Shown: positions 13,710 to 16,266 of the stretch, piece after piece | Layout of the letters: the number at the start of each line of letters is the position of its first letter | Numbering within the stretch: the stretch's first letter is position 1 | Source of the DNA: Fimenecus sp051881395 | Lineage (GTDB): Bacteria; Bacillota; Clostridia; Oscillospirales; Acutalibacteraceae | NCBI GenBank assembly: GCA_051881395.1 | Contig: JBJEPU010000052.1 | Coordinates: 1 to 16,266 of the forward strand | Direction of reading: 5' to 3' | Length of the DNA: 16,266 nucleotides | The notes under the pieces: generated by a model | Database searches by the model: none | Told to the model about the DNA's origin: nothing | The model's input: the letters and a program-made list of their open reading frames with translations, nothing else | Made by a program: the position numbers and the translations under genes

Positions 13710-16130
13710 ATGGAGTATAACGAATTTCTTTCTGTACGCAAACAGATTATCGAGCAAGAATTTAACCGAATGAATGAATGCCAACAAAAAGCGGTCTTTC
13801 AAGTGAATGGACCGCTTTTAATTCTGGCGGGCGCGGGTAGCGGCAAAACCACCGTCCTTGTCAACCGTATTGCCAATTTGATGAAATATGGCAATGCATA
13901 CCATTCCGACCGCGCTGACCGCACGCCCGATGACCGCGATTTGGCATTGATGAAAGCCTATCTTGCGGGGGATAAGTCCGTCTACTCGGAAATTGCCGAT
14001 GTGCTTTGCGACCGCGCGCCGAAACCGTGGCAGATTTTGGCGATTACCTTTACCAACAAAGCGGCCAACGAGTTAAAAGAGCGGCTTTCTTTGATGCTCG
14101 GTGACGCGGCAAACGATATTTGGGCGTCCACTTTCCATTCGAGTTGTGTGAAGATTTTACGCCGCAATGCCGACCGTTTGGGATTTACCAACCGTTTTAC
14201 GATTTACGATACCGACGACAGCCGCCGCGTGATGAAAGAATGTCAGCGGTTGTTAGGGATTGAAGATCGCTTTTTGTCGCACAAAACCATTTTAAACGAA
14301 ATCAGCCGCGCCAAAGATGCGCTCGTGTCGCCTGCGGAATTCAATAAAACCGCAGGGCAGGATACCCGTTTGCAAAAAATCGCGCAGTGCTATGAGAAGT
14401 ACCAAAAACTCTTGCAAAATGCCGACGCGATGGATTTTGACGATATCATTTTCAACACCGTGCGGTTGTTCCAAGAAAACCCCGATGTGTTGGAGCACTA
14501 TCAGCATCAATTCCGATATGTAATGGTGGACGAGTATCAGGACACCAACCACGCGCAGTATAAACTGACCTCTCTGCTTGCGGACGGTTACCGTAATATT
14601 TGCGTGGTCGGCGATGATGACCAAAGTATTTACCGTTTCCGCGGCGCAACGATTGAAAATATTTTGAGTTTTGAAACGCGCTATGACGATGCGCTTGTTA
14701 TTCGGTTGGAACAAAATTATCGCTCAACCCAATGCATTTTGGACGCTGCCAATGCCGTTATCGAAAACAACAGCCAACGAAAGGGCAAAAATTTGTGGAC
14801 GGCGAACGGTACGGGTGAAAAAATCGAACTCGAAACCGCCGAGGACGAAACCGCCGAAGCGTCTTACATTGCCGATGAAATTTTAACTTCGGTTGCCAAA
14901 GGGCGACATTTCGGCGACCACGCGGTGCTCTACCGTATGAATGCTATGTCAGGGCCTATCGAGCGCGCACTCGTCAAAAACGCCATACCGTACCGCATTA
15001 TCGGCGGGCACAAATTCTATGACCGTATGGAAATCAAAGACGCGCTTGCGTATTTGTCCGTAGTCAACAATCCGTCGGACAAAATCCGCTTACAGCGCAT
15101 CATCAACACCCCGAAGCGCGGCATCGGTGACACCACCGTACAGCGCGCCAACGAAATTGCCGATTTGTTGGGCGTTTCGCTGTTTGAGGTGTTCAAAACC
15201 GCCGACGAATACGAGGTGTTAAAGCGTTCCGCCGCAAAACTCAAAGAATTTGCCGCGATGATTGAAAATATCGCCGCATTCGCAGAGGATGCACCGCTTG
15301 CCGACACGCTCAACCGCATTTTGGACGAAACCGCGTATGTGCAATCTCTGCACGCCGAGCCCGAAAAATTCGAGGACCGCGTGCAGAACTTAAACGAACT
15401 TTCCGCAACGCTCGTCCGCTTTTCCGAGGAAAACCCCGAGGGCACATTGAACGAGTATTTGGAAGAGGTTGCGCTTCTTACCGATATTGACAATTACAAC
15501 GCCGAGGCGGACACCGTTGTCCTGATGACGCTCCACGCCGCAAAAGGTTTGGAATTCCCCGTGGTGTTCATTCCCGGTATGGAGGAGGGTGTGTTCCCGG
15601 GTATTCAAAGTATGTATATTGAGTCCGAGGTCGAGGAAGAACGCAGGCTTGCGTATGTCGGCATTACGCGCGCCAAAGAAAAACTCTATTTGACCCACGC
15701 AAAATGCCGCATGATTTACGGCTCGACAAACTATTACCGCCCGTCGCGGTTTGTGGCGGAAATCCCCGAAAAACTGTTGGATATTCACCGTTCCGTCGGT
15801 TTCCGCGAGCGTGCGGGACTTACAGGCAGTACATACGGCAGTCCGAAATCCGCACCGTCCGGCACTTATACGGGCGTTCCCAAAAGCGCCGCGCCGACCG
15901 GCGGCAGTACCGTCAACCGCGGCTTTTCAAAACCCGTTTCCAATGGTGCGAAAAACACCGCCGCCCTGCCGCAGTTCCAACCGGGCGACACCGTCGAGCA
16001 TAAGGCGTTCGGAACGGGCGTGATTTCCACCGTCCGGCCTATGGGCAACGATATGCTGTTGGAGGTCGTGTTCCAAAAAGCAGGCACCAAAAAACTCATG
16101 GCGCGTATGGCGAATTTGAAGAAACTGTAA
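13710..16130 (+). CDS. pcrA: ATP-dependent DNA helicase PcrA (UvrD/Rep family)
   Basis: An 806-aa SF1A 3'-5' helicase for nucleotide excision repair, rolling-circle plasmid replication and removal of RecA filaments. Motifs in order: Q motif region (MNECQQKAV), Walker A GAGSGKT (41-47), Ia ITFTNKAA (112-119), Walker B VDEYQD (273-278), III GDDDQSIYRFRGA (301-313), IV LEQNYRST (333-340), V LMTLHAAKGLEFP (about 604-616) and VI RLAYVGITRAKEKLYL (about 645-660). An insert of about 45 residues between Walker A and Ia (60-106) is longer than in Bacillus PcrA and of the kind I recall from this bacterial group. After motif VI comes a flexible Gly/Ser/Pro/Thr linker (about 700-752) and a small C-terminal tudor-like RNA-polymerase-binding domain (FQPGDTVEHKAFGTGVI onward). 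ATG follows GGAG at 13700-13703. It ends the three-gene unit. Confidence 0.96.
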   Translation: MEYNEFLSVRKQIIEQEFNRMNECQQKAVFQVNGPLLILAGAGSGKTTVLVNRIANLMKYGNAYHSDRADRTPDDRDLALMKAYLAGDKSVYSEIADVLCDRAPKPWQILAITFTNKAANELKERLSLMLGDAANDIWASTFHSSCVKILRRNADRLGFTNRFTIYDTDDSRRVMKECQRLLGIEDRFLSHKTILNEISRAKDALVSPAEFNKTAGQDTRLQKIAQCYEKYQKLLQNADAMDFDDIIFNTVRLFQENPDVLEHYQHQFRYVMVDEYQDTNHAQYKLTSLLADGYRNICVVGDDDQSIYRFRGATIENILSFETRYDDALVIRLEQNYRSTQCILDAANAVIENNSQRKGKNLWTANGTGEKIELETAEDETAEASYIADEILTSVAKGRHFGDHAVLYRMNAMSGPIERALVKNAIPYRIIGGHKFYDRMEIKDALAYLSVVNNPSDKIRLQRIINTPKRGIGDTTVQRANEIADLLGVSLFEVFKTADEYEVLKRSAAKLKEFAAMIENIAAFAEDAPLADTLNRILDETAYVQSLHAEPEKFEDRVQNLNELSATLVRFSEENPEGTLNEYLEEVALLTDIDNYNAEADTVVLMTLHAAKGLEFPVVFIPGMEEGVFPGIQSMYIESEVEEERRLAYVGITRAKEKLYLTHAKCRMIYGSTNYYRPSRFVAEIPEKLLDIHRSVGFRERAGLTGSTYGSPKSAPSGTYTGVPKSAAPTGGSTVNRGFSKPVSNGAKNTAALPQFQPGDTVEHKAFGTGVISTVRPMGNDMLLEVVFQKAGTKKLMARMANLKKL
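13787..13819 (+). other. Hairpin inside the start of pcrA
   Basis: AAAAGCGGTC (13787-13796) and GACCGCTTTT (13810-13819) form a perfect 10-bp stem with a 13-base loop, ending in four T, within codons 26-37. Its shape is terminator-like, but it is in a conserved coding stretch, so chance is possible. Confidence 0.4.
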
Positions 16131-16159
16131 AAAATATGACGCGGAAGGTCCGTATTCGT

Positions 16160-16182
16160 GTAGGGCGGCGCTTGCTCCCGCC
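16160..16182 (+). repeat. GTAGGG-type hairpin, GC-rich variant
   Basis: Begins GTAGGGCGG and pairs GGCGG (16164-16168) with CCGCC (16178-16182) around CGCTTGCTC. It shares the GTAGGG leader with the other repeats but has a different stem. It lies 29 bp after the pcrA stop. Confidence 0.6.
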
Positions 16183-16212
16183 GTGGGCGTGCGCGGTTTA
16201 CCCTTACGAATC

Positions 16213-16241
16213 GTAGGGAACGGTCTTGACCGTTCCGCAAA
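16213..16241 (+). repeat. Palindromic repeat, perfect stem copy
   Basis: GTAG then GGAACGGTC-TT-GACCGTTCC (16217-16236) then GCAAA, identical over the whole core to the two copies at 8317 and 8393. It lies 53 bp after the preceding GC-rich variant. Confidence 0.88.
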
Positions 16242-16266
16242 CCTCCCCACTTGTTGGGGAGGTGGC
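16241..16266 (+). repeat. Second palindrome type, cut by the window end
   Basis: ACCTCCCCA (16241-16249) and TGGGGAGGT (16255-16263) form a perfect 9-bp stem with loop CTTGT, followed by GGC at the window end. I recall similar hairpins as high-copy intergenic repeats in gut Clostridia. It has no T tract in view, so it is more probably a repeat than a terminator. Confidence 0.6.

Overview
The window looks like chromosomal DNA from a low-to-mid GC Gram-positive anaerobe of class Clostridia, most likely an Oscillospiraceae/Ruminococcaceae-type gut organism. This is an inference from the gene set: a secreted protein with a type I dockerin, a PcrA helicase with the spacer insert seen in this group, a DivIVA-like coiled-coil protein, GGAG-type ribosome binding sites and intrinsic hairpin terminators. 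I see no rRNA, tRNA, CRISPR array, transposase or phage gene.

Layout. (1) Positions 2-4689, plus strand: a compact operon-like run of a GH20 beta-N-acetylhexosaminidase (5' end cut by the window), a DegV fatty-acid-binding family protein, a low-molecular-weight tyrosine phosphatase, an EamA/DMT transporter and an L-asparaginase. Gaps are only 5-55 bp, with one terminator-like hairpin before the transporter. (2) Positions 4690-4929: two palindromic repeat copies, then a strong terminator shared with the convergent gene. (3) Positions 4930-8307: a divergent pair, consisting of a 576-aa regulator with two N-terminal helix-turn-helix segments (minus) and a secreted dockerin protein (plus), around a 153-bp intergenic region with two inverted repeats. 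(4) Positions 8308-8523: a 76-bp tandem duplication carrying the same palindrome, then a second strong terminator. (5) Positions 8524-12255: a membrane-anchored M20 metallopeptidase (minus) and a GH2 glycosidase (plus) transcribed from back-to-back sigma-A promoters. (6) Positions 12357-16130: a DivIVA-like protein, a fumarase beta-type subunit without its usual partner, and the PcrA/UvrD helicase as a tight three-gene unit. (7) Positions 16131-16266: three different palindromic elements side by side, running off the end.

Together the genes fit an organism living on host or plant glycans and amino acids: two intracellular or possibly intracellular glycosidases, an asparaginase, a peptidase, and a secreted dockerin protein that would need a cohesin partner encoded elsewhere. 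The most interesting points are the family of paired palindromic repeats that brackets the regulator/dockerin cassette and shows compensatory stem changes, the uncharacterised double-HTH regulator with candidate operators facing the dockerin gene, and the orphan fumarase beta-type subunit. No intergenic stretch exceeds 300 bp.
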